Of a DNA stretch of 64,000 bases, positions 41,940-53,269 are shown in pieces. Both the position numbers and the translations under genes were made by a program. Source of the stretch: Angomonas deanei (taxonomy: Eukaryota > Euglenozoa > Kinetoplastea > Trypanosomatida > Trypanosomatidae); contig LR877150.1 of assembly GCA_903995115.1 (NCBI GenBank), positions 389,001 through 453,000 on the forward strand, written 5' to 3'. The notes under the pieces are model-generated. The model was not told where the DNA came from, did no database searches, and saw nothing but the letters and a program-made list of their open reading frames with translations. Positions within the stretch are counted from its first letter, which is position 1. Each line of letters opens with the position of its first letter.

Positions 41940-43988
41940 ATGGCAAACTCCCCGTACGAGATTGTAGGGAAGGAAGATGCGTTTATCCCAGAGGAAGAGG
42001 GAAAACGAGACCCGAATCGTTATTTTTTGGGCCCACGACAGGTGCAGCTACACCACCGCGACGGCACAAGACACCCCGACGACCCCTCGCTGTTCTGGCA
42101 GGTGGTGTGGGACATGACGGTAAAGTCCCCCTACGAGGAAGACGTCCGACGCCGGCTGGAGGAGGGTGAGAAGGGGTACGCCTCCTACACGCTGGAGGTA
42201 AAAATGCAGTACTGTGAGCGGTTCCTCTATCATTGCCTGGAGCAGTGCGGGGCGGGCGGTGTCCTGCGTCTCTTCCCTCTTCGGTCGAACGGGAAGTTGA
42301 GTCCGCAGAGCGTGCTGGTGCGACCCCACTATGAAAGAACACTGCAGGACTACTGCGCCGGTGAGAGGAGGCCGGAGGTCCTGCTGGAGGTGCTCCTGAG
42401 CGTCCTGGCGGGGTACATGGAGCTGTACGCCCTCCGCATTTGTCACCGCAACGTGAGACCGTCGAACATTCTTCTCCAAACGGTACCGATAGGGGAGGCT
42501 CGAGGTCGGGTGACGGAGCTGGTGTGGTCGGACTTGAAGCTGGCCGCAGCGGAGGGGGCACCGCCACCAGGGACGGTCGGCAACCTTTATCACATGGCAC
42601 CGGAGATTTTGAAGAACCCGGGGGAGGCTGTGTGCTCCTACCGGAGTGACTTGTACGGGGTTGGCCTGCTCTTTCTCACTCTGTGGCGAGGAGAGGCCTT
42701 CGAGGACAAGCTGCGGGGCTTCCCCCACGACGACTACACCGACTACGCGAACGCGCGGCAGAGGGTGATCGAGACCGAGCTGTTGCATTGTGAGGAGACG
42801 GACCTCAAGGTCGTCTTGACCGGGCTGCTCAGCGAGAGGGACGCGGAGAGGGAGGAGGTGTGGGTACGGTACTGTCCTGGCAGACCAGGGAGGCACCCCG
42901 CCGCCTACCAGGACTTCACCCTGGAGGAGTACATGCATCGTAAAACGCCGGAGGACCGGCGAACGCCGGAGGACCGGCGAACGCCGGAGGACCGGCGAAC
43001 GGTGGAGGGGCGATATTTCATTTACAAGCTGCTGCAAAAGTATGTCTGGGGCGGTCCCGTGTACCGCATCCGGGCAGGCAATGTCCGGGTGATACAGAAA
43101 AAGTATCACACGAGTCTGTTTCTCTGCTATGTGAACACAAATGATGTCATCAAACCGAAGGAGGGCAGCGAGGGCCAGCCGCCACTGGAGGACGTCCTGG
43201 AGGATCTCGACACTCTTTTTCTCCAGGTGACGCTGGGGATGAAGTCCCCCGACCCCGCGGACCTACCGGGCGACGAGAACCGCTTTAGCGACTTACTGCG
43301 CGTCCGTCACACCTCAGTGGAGGAGATGTTGCGGGAAAAGTGTTTCGCCCAGACACGCCTTCGTGTGGTGCGGAACGGGAGGTCGCTCCAACCGGACAGA
43401 CACCTCCAGCAGCGGCAGAACTTGCTCACGCTGTTTGGCTTCCTCGAGGGGATCCAGTGCATTACGCAACACCCCGAGTTTGAGGACACGCACACCGCAG
43501 ATTTAGAGACGGTCCTGCGCCAACACTACCACGGCACGTGTGAAAAGGAGGTGAATGAGATGCACGTGTCCGGTATGGCGCTGGATCAGCAACTGGCGGA
43601 GCGGCTGGTACGGCACAGGGAGATTGCGTCCTTCGACGAGAATCCACCCTCCACCACTACCGCCGAGAATGGGGAGGAGAGCGTCTTCCAGCGCCTCGAG
43701 AGGGCTATACGGACCCGGCGGGATGCGCTCTACCAGGATTATCTGAATACAGCGGCACCGCATGTCCCCTCCGACGTCCTCACCCTTACGCTTCTTCTGG
43801 GTGGCCTCGTGGTCGTGCCGGGGGACTTGCTGGAGAGCGGCGAGGACACGCTGTGCCGGGGTCGGGACTTGCTGGCGGATACCGGAAGGGATGAACACCG
43901 ATTGGAGGTCATTTACTGGGAGAATACGTTTTTGCAAGAGTTGTTGGAGAGAGATCCACAACTTGGCCAACAGTATAATTTTTTTTAG
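41940..43988 (+). CDS. Pseudokinase, array copy 3 (intact)
   Basis: A 682-residue intact copy with the same HRN, DLK and APE motifs. It is longer because an 18-base repeat coding TPEDRR is present three times (42945-42998) where copies 1 and 2 have it once, and because the variable patch keeps residues GMKSP and a second Glu that copy 2 lacks. In the 48-codon patch where copy 1 is so different, copies 2 and 3 agree, so copy 1 is the diverged member or has received foreign sequence. T-tract and AG at about 41895-41897 precede the start by ~43 bases. Confidence 0.9.
   Translation: MANSPYEIVGKEDAFIPEEEGKRDPNRYFLGPRQVQLHHRDGTRHPDDPSLFWQVVWDMTVKSPYEEDVRRRLEEGEKGYASYTLEVKMQYCERFLYHCLEQCGAGGVLRLFPLRSNGKLSPQSVLVRPHYERTLQDYCAGERRPEVLLEVLLSVLAGYMELYALRICHRNVRPSNILLQTVPIGEARGRVTELVWSDLKLAAAEGAPPPGTVGNLYHMAPEILKNPGEAVCSYRSDLYGVGLLFLTLWRGEAFEDKLRGFPHDDYTDYANARQRVIETELLHCEETDLKVVLTGLLSERDAEREEVWVRYCPGRPGRHPAAYQDFTLEEYMHRKTPEDRRTPEDRRTPEDRRTVEGRYFIYKLLQKYVWGGPVYRIRAGNVRVIQKKYHTSLFLCYVNTNDVIKPKEGSEGQPPLEDVLEDLDTLFLQVTLGMKSPDPADLPGDENRFSDLLRVRHTSVEEMLREKCFAQTRLRVVRNGRSLQPDRHLQQRQNLLTLFGFLEGIQCITQHPEFEDTHTADLETVLRQHYHGTCEKEVNEMHVSGMALDQQLAERLVRHREIASFDENPPSTTTAENGEESVFQRLERAIRTRRDALYQDYLNTAAPHVPSDVLTLTLLLGGLVVVPGDLLESGEDTLCRGRDLLADTGRDEHRLEVIYWENTFLQELLERDPQLGQQYNFF
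42945..42998 (+). repeat. 18-base coding repeat, three copies
   Basis: ACGCCGGAGGACCGGCGA repeated three times, coding TPEDRR. The homologous sites in array copies 1 and 2 have one copy each, so this expansion is specific to copy 3 and frame-preserving. Confidence 0.95.
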
Positions 43989-44413
43989 AAAGGAAAAAAA
44001 AGAAAGAATAGTAGAATAAAAATATGAAAGAGCACGCTTTTTGCCTTTTTTTTTTTTACCTCTTTCTATAGATATCGTTATGTCTATCGTAGTCATTAGG
44101 AAAACTCATTAATTTATTAATTTACAATGCCATCGTGTTTGTATTTAACGAAAAAAGAGGAAATAATAATAATAACCCCCCTCCCCCCCAAAAAAACCCT
44201 ACTTTCTTCTGAAGCGTTACTAATACTGAAATACACATGCATTTATGAAAAAACAAACAAACAAACAAATATGTCATTCCATCCTTCGTGGACTCTCACT
44301 CTGCTGTACACGACCCTAATAGAGGTCAACCCTATTTTTTTTCTCTCTCTCTTTTTCACTTATTCTGTTTTTTTATTTTTATGTTTTTTTTTAGCTTCCC
44401 CATCACTATAGTC

Positions 44414-45040
44414 ATGCAACTCTCATCGTATGCCCATCCAGAGAATCCACCGTGTCTGTCCCCTATTCATTTTAGCGTACAATACATTCTCCATCACCGA
44501 TTAGATCATAATATTCATCATCATCATAGTGATTATGTATCCATCCGCATGAAGGAGGAACGCGAAAAAAGAGGCAGCGACGCCCTTCTACCGTTGGACC
44601 ACCCTCCTCCGAGGGAGGATGTACTGAGCACGCTGGATAAGCGAGAAATCAGTAAAATAACGTTTCGGGATGCCCTCTATGCACATCTGCTGGATATTGT
44701 GCCCAGTCGACCTTACATTCAAACAGGGGTCTGGACCACTCCGAATAATAATAATAATAATTATATCGTCCAGTTTGACGCCGCCATTGCGGTCTACGCG
44801 TCACCCCACAATCATAATAATTATCCTTTTAGAGAGGGCCGTCTCTGGCAGAACAGGGAAGAGATTCTGCGGCGGCTGCGAGAGGAAATTTTAGTCAACG
44901 TGAAAATCGATCTTAATTCTTCTTCTTATAATTATGATTATCGTAGTCTTTTTTTCCAATCCCTGTTGGTGCCCTACTTGGGGCTGGAGGGGTCGGAGGG
45001 ACACGTGGAGAATGTTTTATTGGATGGCGTTTATCTTTGA
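44414..45040 (+). CDS. Small His/Asn-rich protein, array copy 3
   Basis: A 208-residue copy. ATG at 44414, 19 bases after the TTAG acceptor at 44394. Differences from copies 1 and 2 again sit in the AAT/CAT runs (HNIHHHHSD) and in DHPPP. The last 40 residues are the same as in copy 1 except NSSSYNYDYR for NSSYYNYDYR. It is the last gene of the array. Confidence 0.75.
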   Translation: MQLSSYAHPENPPCLSPIHFSVQYILHHRLDHNIHHHHSDYVSIRMKEEREKRGSDALLPLDHPPPREDVLSTLDKREISKITFRDALYAHLLDIVPSRPYIQTGVWTTPNNNNNNYIVQFDAAIAVYASPHNHNNYPFREGRLWQNREEILRRLREEILVNVKIDLNSSSYNYDYRSLFFQSLLVPYLGLEGSEGHVENVLLDGVYL

Positions 45041-45274
45041 AAAAAAGAAAAAAATATTGGAAAAAAAATACTCATCGTGCTATTTTTTTTTTTTTTTTTG
45101 TATTGTTGCTCCATACGGATGTGATTTCGTATTTTTTTTTTCAGTCATTTCACCGTTCTTAAAAAAAAAAAAATACAGAAAATGAAAAATCTCCTTTTCT
45201 CTACCTTCACCAAAAAAAAAAAAAAAAAAAAAGCAAAATAATCATAATAATATTAACTTAGTTCATTCCATAAA

Positions 45275-45756
45275 ATGTCCGACTTCAAGTCCCTCTCCAA
45301 GCTCGCCACGAACACCTTCCGGAACGACCTCCACTCCCTCTCCACGTGGAACCCAAAAGAAAATAAAGTCCAACGCGCCGTCCGGGATGCCTTCTACTTG
45401 GTGATCGACATGCCAAAATTTTTCATGTACACCCACACCAACTATGGCGCGATGCGGCGCTACATTCGCCAGGCTCGCATCCATAAAGGAAAAGTAAACC
45501 CCGAGGACTTCAAGGATGTAGACACCAACGTCTTGCGGGAGAGTATGATCAAATACTCCCAGTGGAAGGGGCCGCTGCAGAAGGTGGATTTTCGTTTTTT
45601 TACTGGATGTATGCGGTGATGATTCTCTATGTGATCTTTCAGGGTAATTATCTGATGAACCTCGCCGATGAGAAGTTAGACAAGGGTGGGGCCTCCCTGG
45701 AGCAGCGACGCAACATGTACGGGGATGACTATATGGAGGAAGTACGGCCACGGTAA
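45275..45756 (+). CDS. Small single-pass membrane protein (frame break at T7)
   Basis: About 160 codons. Residues 1-105 are basic and hydrophilic (MSDFKSLSKLATNTFRNDLH, MRRYIRQARIHKGKV), followed by a membrane segment FYWMYAVMILYVIF and a C-terminal tail NLADEKLDKGGASLEQRRN ending YMEEVRPR. The size and single membrane helix resemble accessory subunits of mitochondrial inner-membrane complexes, but I cannot match one. Without adjusting the T7 run at 45597-45603 the frame ends after CMR, cutting the membrane helix. The continuous hydrophobic segment across the junction favours a single gene with a one-base loss there. Confidence 0.65.
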
Positions 45757-46056
45757 AGGATGATGATTATTTTTATAATAATAAAGGATCATAATCCCTC
45801 ACAGAGCGTTTTTTTTTGAGATTTAATATCAATGAAAGAAAGAAAATAGGATATTCGTGTTTTTTTTTTTGGATAACCTCTTTTTTTTACATGGACACCA
45901 GAAAGAGCGTCGGAATACATAATTTGATTTCATTTTTCATTTTTTCTAAAAACAAAGCACACTTTTCTCTTCTCTCTCTTTATCATTGTTATTGCCACAA
46001 TAGCCATAAGAAAACTATCACCATACATCAATAAATAATAGAAAAATAAAAAAAAA
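45757..46056 (+). other. Intergenic region
   Basis: 300 bases, AT-rich, with T-runs. Acceptor candidates are the AG in ATAGCCATAAG around 46003. Nothing else. Confidence 0.5.
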
Positions 46057-47827
46057 ATGAAAAAATCTGTGAACCCCCTCGATGCCAAGTACGAGGCCTT
46101 GCTGGCTGCTTATCCCTGGCAGTCCCCAGACCCTCCGCGTCATTACCGCTACGGCCTAGGTCGTGGAGCAAAACCTTTTATTACTTCTGCCGAACTCACC
46201 ACTGGTCTCACCACTATGAGTAAGAATAGACGACAAGGTGCTGGGGAGGATGGCGTCGTTAAAAAGAATACGGAAGAGGATGTGTTTATGAATGCGTTGG
46301 AGGAGATGGAAAAGAAGCCAACGAAAAAAGAAAAAAAACTTAAAAATAAAAATAATGAAGAGGAGAATAATGAAAATCATTCGGAAAAGAAAGCTACCAC
46401 ACAAAAAACAAAACTTTCTTTGGAAGATTTATCGGCATTTGACAATAATACAATTCATATTCAAATCAATAATAATAATAATAAAAATGAGAATAATAAT
46501 AATAGTAATGTAGCAACGGTGTTGGCCAACAAGACGACCCGTCGCGCCCGACAGGAGGAGGCGGAGCTAGCGGAAGAATACTTATTTTCCGACGAGTCCA
46601 CCATGAAAAATATTTCCATTCATGATTTGCTGCAGTACGAAACCAACGCACGAGAACACAAGTTGAAACAATTATTAACGCTTTCTGACGAAACGAAGAA
46701 TAATAATAATAAAAATGAAAATACGAATGGGGTAGATCCATTAATGTATATTACACATAGTCGTATTCACGCGGAGATGCACTATTATAAAAAAAGTGTA
46801 CAAACCTTGCTAGAAGGGATTCAACACACGAAGGAGCGCAGCGGTGTCCTCTTTGATGAACTCTGGAATGTTTTATTTTCTGAAAATAAAAATCAAAAAC
46901 ATAAAGATAATGATAATAAGGATGAAAAAAAGTTATCATTGATGGAAAAGGCGACCAAAACGTGTCCGCAGGAGGAGCGGTTTTGGCTACGTCGAATAGA
47001 ATTAGAAAAGAATAATAATCATAATAATCATAATAATCATAATAATGAAAAAATAAAAGAAATACTCACCGACGCGGTGCTGGCGTGCCCCTCCAGTGAA
47101 GGATTGTGGCTACACACGTTACACTATTTTGACGACATACACGAAAAAACAAAACTAATCAAAAAAGTATTAAGTCAGTTTCCGAACATGTCCAAGCTGT
47201 TGTTGGAACTGGCCTTACTGGAGAGTGGTATTCATCTACAAAATAATAATAATAATAAAAATAGTGAAATAAATGTAGAAAAGGGAAAAAAGTTATTTCG
47301 TGTCGTGTCGAAAACATATCCGTCTCTTTCTATTATTGTGGAGGCGATGAAGTTTGAAGAAATTTCTCAATTGTATATTCAAAATAATAATAATAAAAAT
47401 GAAAATTCTGTTTTGCAAATCATTCTAAAAAGTACACAATCCATGACGAAGGCGCTCACAGAGTTGAGCAAAAGTGCAAAAGATAATTATTTTCATAATA
47501 ATAATCATAATGTGAGAAATAATCAAGTCCGTGTGGTTGGATTGTATAAAAGATTGTACCCAACATCAATTCTACAACACCGCGGCGCAGTTATTATGGG
47601 AAATGATACAGGATGAAAAAAAGAATGAACATAATAATAATAATCATTATCCTTTAATTTCTGATTTGGAAGATTTAATCGATTTAATTCCATCGAAAGA
47701 TATAAAACCGATTTCGGTGGAGGACGAAATACAAAATAATATGAATCATAATCATAATCATAATATGAATTATAGTATTCACAAGTATAATGCCACGTTA
47801 CTACTCTTGTACCTTCGTCTTTTACGA

Positions 47828-47869
<42 letters not shown>

Positions 47870-49924
47870 TCGGAAAAATTACATCAGTTAATAGAGAACT
47901 GTGTCTCTACGATGGATGTCAATTCTTTATTCTACATGGTAGAACACTTTTCTGAGAATAAAACTGAAAATAATGAAAATCATAATCATCATCATACATA
48001 TCCTTGTATGCCGCCGCCGCTCCTGTACAGTATGGCAGAATTATTAGATATTATGGTATGGAATAAGGATAAAAATCAAAATCGTCTATTTTTAGAAATT
48101 TTAGACACCCTCGTACGTCAATTCACAACGAATAAAGTATTAGTGTGGAGAGTTTTACAACATAATAATAATCAAAAAAATCATATAATTACACACGCCG
48201 CTGAATTATTATTATCCCACGTCGTTTTCGTTCTTTCCCATAATAATAATAATAATAATAATAATAATATTTTTTCTGCCTTGTCTCCTTATATGTCAGA
48301 CGAGGAAATCACAAGGTTGGTGTGCCAATGGAGTACTCTTTTGTTAAATAATCATCCTCAAAATAATAATAATAATATTATTTTCCATAAAGTACAAACT
48401 TTATTAGAAGCCATCACCATACACCGTGAGAATAATAATAATAATGAAAATAATGAAAATGACGCTGGTTGGTGTGCCTTGATTGAGTTTTATCAAAAAT
48501 ACAAAACAGAAAATAATAATCATCATACAATAGAATCACTATTGCAGCAGGCGCTCACGCACTGCCCTTCTTCCCTTTCTTTGTGGTTATCGTTATTGAA
48601 AAAGGAAGCAGAACAGTATAAAAGCATTTTTCAGGAAAATCAAAATAATAATATTCAAACCGCAAAAATAGCAGTGCGAAAACAGTATCGTGCGGCCCTC
48701 ACTGCCATCCATCAAAATAATAATAATTATTTATGGTATTTTATTATTATTCAACTAGAAACAAATCTCCTCAAAGATGTGAACACGGCGAGAGCGTTAT
48801 TGAAGGAATATAGACTCACCCAACGACATCATCATAATTTTCAAAATAATAATAATAATAATAATATTAATCAGAAAACAAAAGAGACACACATCCTTCT
48901 ACAGGCGGGCGTCATGGCCGCCTTGATCGAGTCCACTCTTAATCGTAATTATAATAATAATGAAAATAATAATAATAATAATCATAATGCTTCATTGGAT
49001 ATTATTGAAGAAACGATTCAGTTATTACCGAAAACGAAGGACGGTACTTTTCTCATCAATAATAATAATAATCATAATTTTCAAAATAATAATAATAAAT
49101 ATGAAATAAACTGGTTGGAATTATTATTGTATTATTATTTGGAATTTCAAGAAAAATCACTAAAAGGCAAAACCGCCATGCGGGTGATGCAACTCCTTCA
49201 TCAAAACAATAATAATAAAATTGAAAACAATAATAATAATCATCATGCTTTAGTGTACGTCGCCGTCTCCAAGTTGTATCACAACTCTGCCTGTGCCGCT
49301 CTCACCAAACAAAACAACGAAAATAATAATAATAATAATAATAATAATGCTAAAATTATGAAATTATTCGAGCGAGCGTTTGAAGAAGTCATAAAAGCAA
49401 TTCAATACAGTAACGGACAGTGTGGAGAGGCAATCGCTCTTTTTTACTATTATACCCACGAAAATAAAAATAATGAAAATAATGAAAATGAAAATTTTCG
49501 AGAATATTATAAAAAGATTGTAGCCGAGAAATTAAACTGTCCTCAGTGGGAATTATTATTTGAAACGGAAGACGAAACAATAAATAATAATAATAATGAA
49601 GATGAAAATAATAATAATAATAATAATAAAAATACGATAGAGGTAAATACAATTCTCACTTCTGAAATGATTTCCGGTTATGTCTGGAAAATAATGTTTG
49701 ACGCCAATCACAATAATAATAATCAAAATAATAATTATAATAGAATGCATTATTACAACAATGATGAGATTGTGGAAAGACCTGTACAGAGTGTATTGTA
49801 CCAACAGGCAGAGGAAGAATATGATCATTATAATAATATTAATAATAATAATAATTTAAATAATAATAATGAAATAGAGTGGAGGGGATTGTTGTCGTTT
49901 GTGGCATCCCTATTGTTACAGTAA
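46057..49924 (+). CDS. PRP6: U5 snRNP splicing factor PRP6 with poly-Asn insertions (one frame break)
   Basis: About 1,290 codons. The N-terminus has the PRP1_N signature: PPRHYRYGLGRGAKPFITSAEL (split here as PPRHYRYGLG and RGAKPFITSAEL), comparable to GLGRGATGFTTRSD of PRP6/PRPF6. The rest is a string of HAT/TPR-like helical repeats, for example CPQEERFWLRRIELEKN, LACPSSEGLWLHTLHYF, FPNMSKLLLELALLESG and CPSSLSLWLSLLKKEAE. PRP6 bridges U5 and U4/U6 in the tri-snRNP; in kinetoplastids it would serve trans-splicing. Dozens of Asn runs of 3-12 residues interrupt loops between helices. The frame changes between 47516 and about 47545 (a TGA blocks the second frame at 47513), equal to one extra base, with VWLDCIKDCTQHQ on the far side. 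Confidence 0.82.
47827..47862 (+). repeat. AAT microsatellite coding poly-Asn
   Basis: About a dozen AAT triplets in frame inside PRP6. It is one of many such tracts between 46 and 55 kb. Confidence 0.9.
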
Positions 49925-50129
49925 AATAAAAAAATAAAATATAAATACTTTTTTTTTTTCTTCCTGTGGTTCTCATCTTTTTTTTTTTTTTTTTTTGACT
50001 TTCCTTCAATGCTTTCCTCTCTTTCTCTTTCTTTAATAATAATAATAAGAAACCAAAAAAAAAAAAGCTCCTCCACCTTTCGTTATTATTATTTATTTTA
50101 TTAATATTAATATTATTATTGAATATTTA

Positions 50130-50552
50130 ATGACCGACTTCCCGGAAGATTTCTCCGACAGCGCGGACGAGTGGGACTTACCGATCCGAGGAGAGCTCGA
50201 CGATAATAATAATAATGAAAATAATAATAATAATAATAATAATATACAAAATCCAAACATTTTGGCCACCGAAAAAGAATTATTGGGCGATTCGGTAAAC
50301 GTAAAATTTATTTTACCATTTGAAAAAAAAAGTTTGGAAAAAACGTTTTTTTCCGGACAGAGTATCGAACATTTAAAATTATATTTAGAATCGGAAATAA
50401 AAGAATGTGTCTATGAAAAGACGACTTTATTTTTAATTCAGAAAAATAATAATAATAATAATGAAAAGTTATTGTTAGATCCGTTATCACTGAGTGATAT
50501 TCCCTTTGACACGAAAGCGGAAAATGAAGTGAAGGTGGTCGTGCAGGCATGA
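50130..50552 (+). CDS. Small protein with a ubiquitin-like fold signature
   Basis: A 140-residue intact protein. Residues 1-30 are acidic (FPEDFSDSADEWDLPIRGEL), followed by a poly-Asn run. From residue ~55 it looks like a ubiquitin-like domain: a beta strand VNVKFILPF, a second strand EKTFFSGQS, a helix IEHLKLYLESEI, a strand TTLFLIQ interrupted by Asn, then LLLDPLSLSDIPFD and a last strand NEVKVVVQA. The L-D-x-x-S-L-S-D stretch corresponds to the loop before the last strand in many Ubl domains. No Gly-Gly end, so no conjugation. The match is by pattern only. Confidence 0.55.
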   Translation: MTDFPEDFSDSADEWDLPIRGELDDNNNNENNNNNNNNIQNPNILATEKELLGDSVNVKFILPFEKKSLEKTFFSGQSIEHLKLYLESEIKECVYEKTTLFLIQKNNNNNNEKLLLDPLSLSDIPFDTKAENEVKVVVQA

Positions 50553-51005
50553 TAATAATAATAATAATAATAAAAAAAATTAGAAAAATATCAACAATAA
50601 TCAATTTTTTTATTCCTTTTTTTTTTTTGTGAGTGCGTGTGTGTTATTATTACTTCTATATCATTGTTTTTTTTTTTTTTGTTATTGTTATTATTATCCT
50701 TTGTAAAATAATAATGATAATACTAAATCATTACACATCATTTTTATGTGTGCCTCTCATTTTCAGAAATAATAAAAAATAAAATATTTTATTATTCCAC
50801 ATTTTTTGTACCAAATATAATAATTTTCTTTTTATTTTTTTATTGGTTGTTGTGTGTATTTGAAAAGAAAAAAAAAAGAGACCAAACAAAAAAAAAAGGA
50901 AAAATAACTCCTTTTTAATATTCTCTTCTCTCTTCCCTCGATCTGTTTTACTTTTCAAAAAAAAAAAAAAAAAGCAAATAACAATAAAATAATAAATATT
51001 CTATC
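50553..51005 (+). other. Intergenic region, AT-rich
   Basis: 453 bases with an AAT run after the stop, T-runs and an A17 run just before 50974. No gene seen. Confidence 0.5.
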
Positions 51006-51263
51006 ATGTGGCGCCTCAAGTTAGGGGGTTTCCTCACCGGCTCCTTCCTCATCTCCTCCGTCTATTATTTATTATTTCTCATTCCTTTACGAGAGGAGGT
51101 CAACACGACTTTGTTAAGGTTAGAAGGAATAGAATTAAAGTTATCGACGGCGATACAGGAAACGTTACAGAGTGCGCCAGCAGACCTACATTTGAATAAA
51201 AATGAGAATAAAAAGAAGGAAACGCTGAAAATAGAAGAAAAAAGTGAAAATGTGATAGCGTAA
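51006..51263 (+). CDS. 85-residue membrane-anchored mini-protein
   Basis: Starts MWRLKLGGFLTGSFLISSVY. Residues 7-27 form one membrane segment, preceded by a basic residue, and the rest is a hydrophilic helix (EEVNTTLLRLEGIELKLS) with a Lys/Glu tail. The size and N-terminal anchor suit a mitochondrial or ER small protein; no family recognised. The codons are used normally and the frame is closed by TAA at 51261-51263. An A-run and AGCAAATAAC precede it; the acceptor may be the AG near 50974. Confidence 0.5.
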   Translation: MWRLKLGGFLTGSFLISSVYYLLFLIPLREEVNTTLLRLEGIELKLSTAIQETLQSAPADLHLNKNENKKKETLKIEEKSENVIA

Positions 51264-51566
51264 TTTTTTTTTTTTATATTTTTTTTACAAAACAATTAAA
51301 AAAAGTATATATATATTTAGAGAATATTCTACACAAAAATAATAATAAATAAAACTTAGTATGTATTATTGATTACAGTTTCTTACAAAAAACAAACAAA
51401 CAAACAAATATTAATTTTTTTTGTTTTCGTTTTGATGTAATACTTTTTTTTTTTTTTTAAACCTGTTTCTATTTTTCTTTTTCTTCCCTTTTTTTTTTTC
51501 TATTGTTAGTCACTTTTTACTTTTTTTTTCATTTCACCACAGAACAAAAAAACAAAAAAAAAACGA
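51264..51566 (+). other. Intergenic region, AT-rich
   Basis: 303 bases, TATATATAT at 51307, AAACAAACAAACAAACAAAT near 51389 (the same motif as in the array spacers), T-runs and an ACAG at 51540-51543. Confidence 0.5.
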
Positions 51567-53184
51567 ATGCATCCTCACAATAATAATAATAATGCAGATC
51601 ATTTTCAGTATGTGCATTCCTCCTCACTAAACGAGTTTTGTCAATTACTACGACATAATCAAATCAAAAAATGTACGATTGGGGTTCCACATCACAAAAA
51701 TAATAATAAAAAAAATGAAAATTTTTCGATTATGGATTCTCTCACCGCGAAAAAAATTGCCAAATCCATCGCCCTGAATCGTTCGTTACAAACGGTAAGA
51801 ATATATGTTTCTTCCTCTTATATGACCCGTAAAAGTGTTTTATTATTATTACAATCCCTTTCCTTACAGCGAGAGGTGACAGAGATCGTCGTGGACTGTA
51901 CCGAGCATTATCAAGAATAATCATCATAAATATAATAATAATAATAATAATAATAACATAATGCATACCGCAGAGGCAGAGTACATGGCCAATGGGCTGT
52001 CGTGTTTTTCACAATATTATATCGATTATCTTCCTAATAATAATAATGAAAATAATAATAATAAGAATGAAAATAAGGAACGGCACAGTGACGGTGGTGT
52101 CCAGTGGTCTCTTCCTTCCCCACATCATAAAAATAATAATAATAAAAATGAAAATGAAAGTAATAATAAAACTTTAAAATATATTTTATCTCCCATTCGC
52201 TTTTCACTTCACATCGATGCCATCACCGAGGAAGGTTTATTATTCTTATCGAATGCGATTAAAACAACAAAACGACTGGTGTCTGGTGAGATCACCGTTC
52301 AACATATCATTTTTACAATACCGGTCGAGCAAGATCGCGTACTACATCATCATCATAATAATAAAGAAATGTCCACGTTGAATAGTTTTGAATATTATTA
52401 CTTGAAAAACTTTTATGTATTGTGCAAAAGTGTATTTGAGAAGAATAAAAGCCGTTATACGTCATTTTTGGCACAACATAATAATAATGAAAATGAAAAT
52501 AATAATAATAATAATAATGAAAATAATAAAAAAGAAGATTTATTGGAAGAAATAAACGAAACCCTCCGACGACAATCCGAAGAAAATAATAATAATAACA
52601 ATTCAGATGAAAATAATAATAATAAAGAAAAGGAAAGTCATCTCAATTTGTGTTACTATCCAGAAAAAACAAAAAAAGAGGAAAATAATAATAATAATAA
52701 AGAAAATCATATTACCATGAGTGAAATAAAACGAACACTACACACTTCAGAGGAACAACTGACCGCTAAATATTTTAATCATAAAAATAATATAAATTAT
52801 AAAAATAATACAAATAATAATAATAATAAAGACGTAGTTTTGTTACCTTCTCCAAGGACGCCTTGCACCTCGCCTCGCCCTTTTTTGTTTGAAAGAGCAC
52901 AGCACAATAATAATAATAATAATAATCGAAAAAATTGTATTTCTCCTCCGTTCTTGTCTAAACCAACTCACCATTCAAATATTAATAATATAACGAGTGG
53001 TAAGAGTAGTCCATATACTTCGCGAGCGGCAACCCCAATAGGAAATAATAATAATAATGAAAATAATAATAATAATGGATTACGTTTTATTTCCCCCCGT
53101 CGCGTTCCTCGGGTACCACCAGACAATCATCATAATAAAATGAAAGAAAAAGAAACGAATCCCTTTCGACGAAGTCAAATTTGC

Positions 53185-53269
<85 letters not shown>

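Larger units (their letters stand above)
33080..45160 (+). repeat. Three tandem copies of a ~4 kb two-gene unit
   Basis: Units start at about 33080, 37170 and 41182, at the sequence AAGCGAAAGA, giving periods of about 4,090 and 4,012 bases. The third copy ends at 45160, within CATTTCACCGTTCTT, where the flanking sequence becomes unrelated. Each unit holds a pseudokinase gene and a small His/Asn-rich gene. The untranslated parts are nearly identical too, including the GGGGGGCGGACCTATTC block at 33474, 37558 and 41568. The third boundary carries an extra ~45-base duplicate of a T-run with ATGACATTATACAACTTC (41055-41103), a likely footprint of recombination. Confidence 0.92.

Noticed and set aside
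33080-45160. Triplicated unit as a mobile element
   Set aside because: No terminal repeats, transposase, integrase or reverse transcriptase are present. Head-to-tail order with equal periods fits unequal crossing-over.
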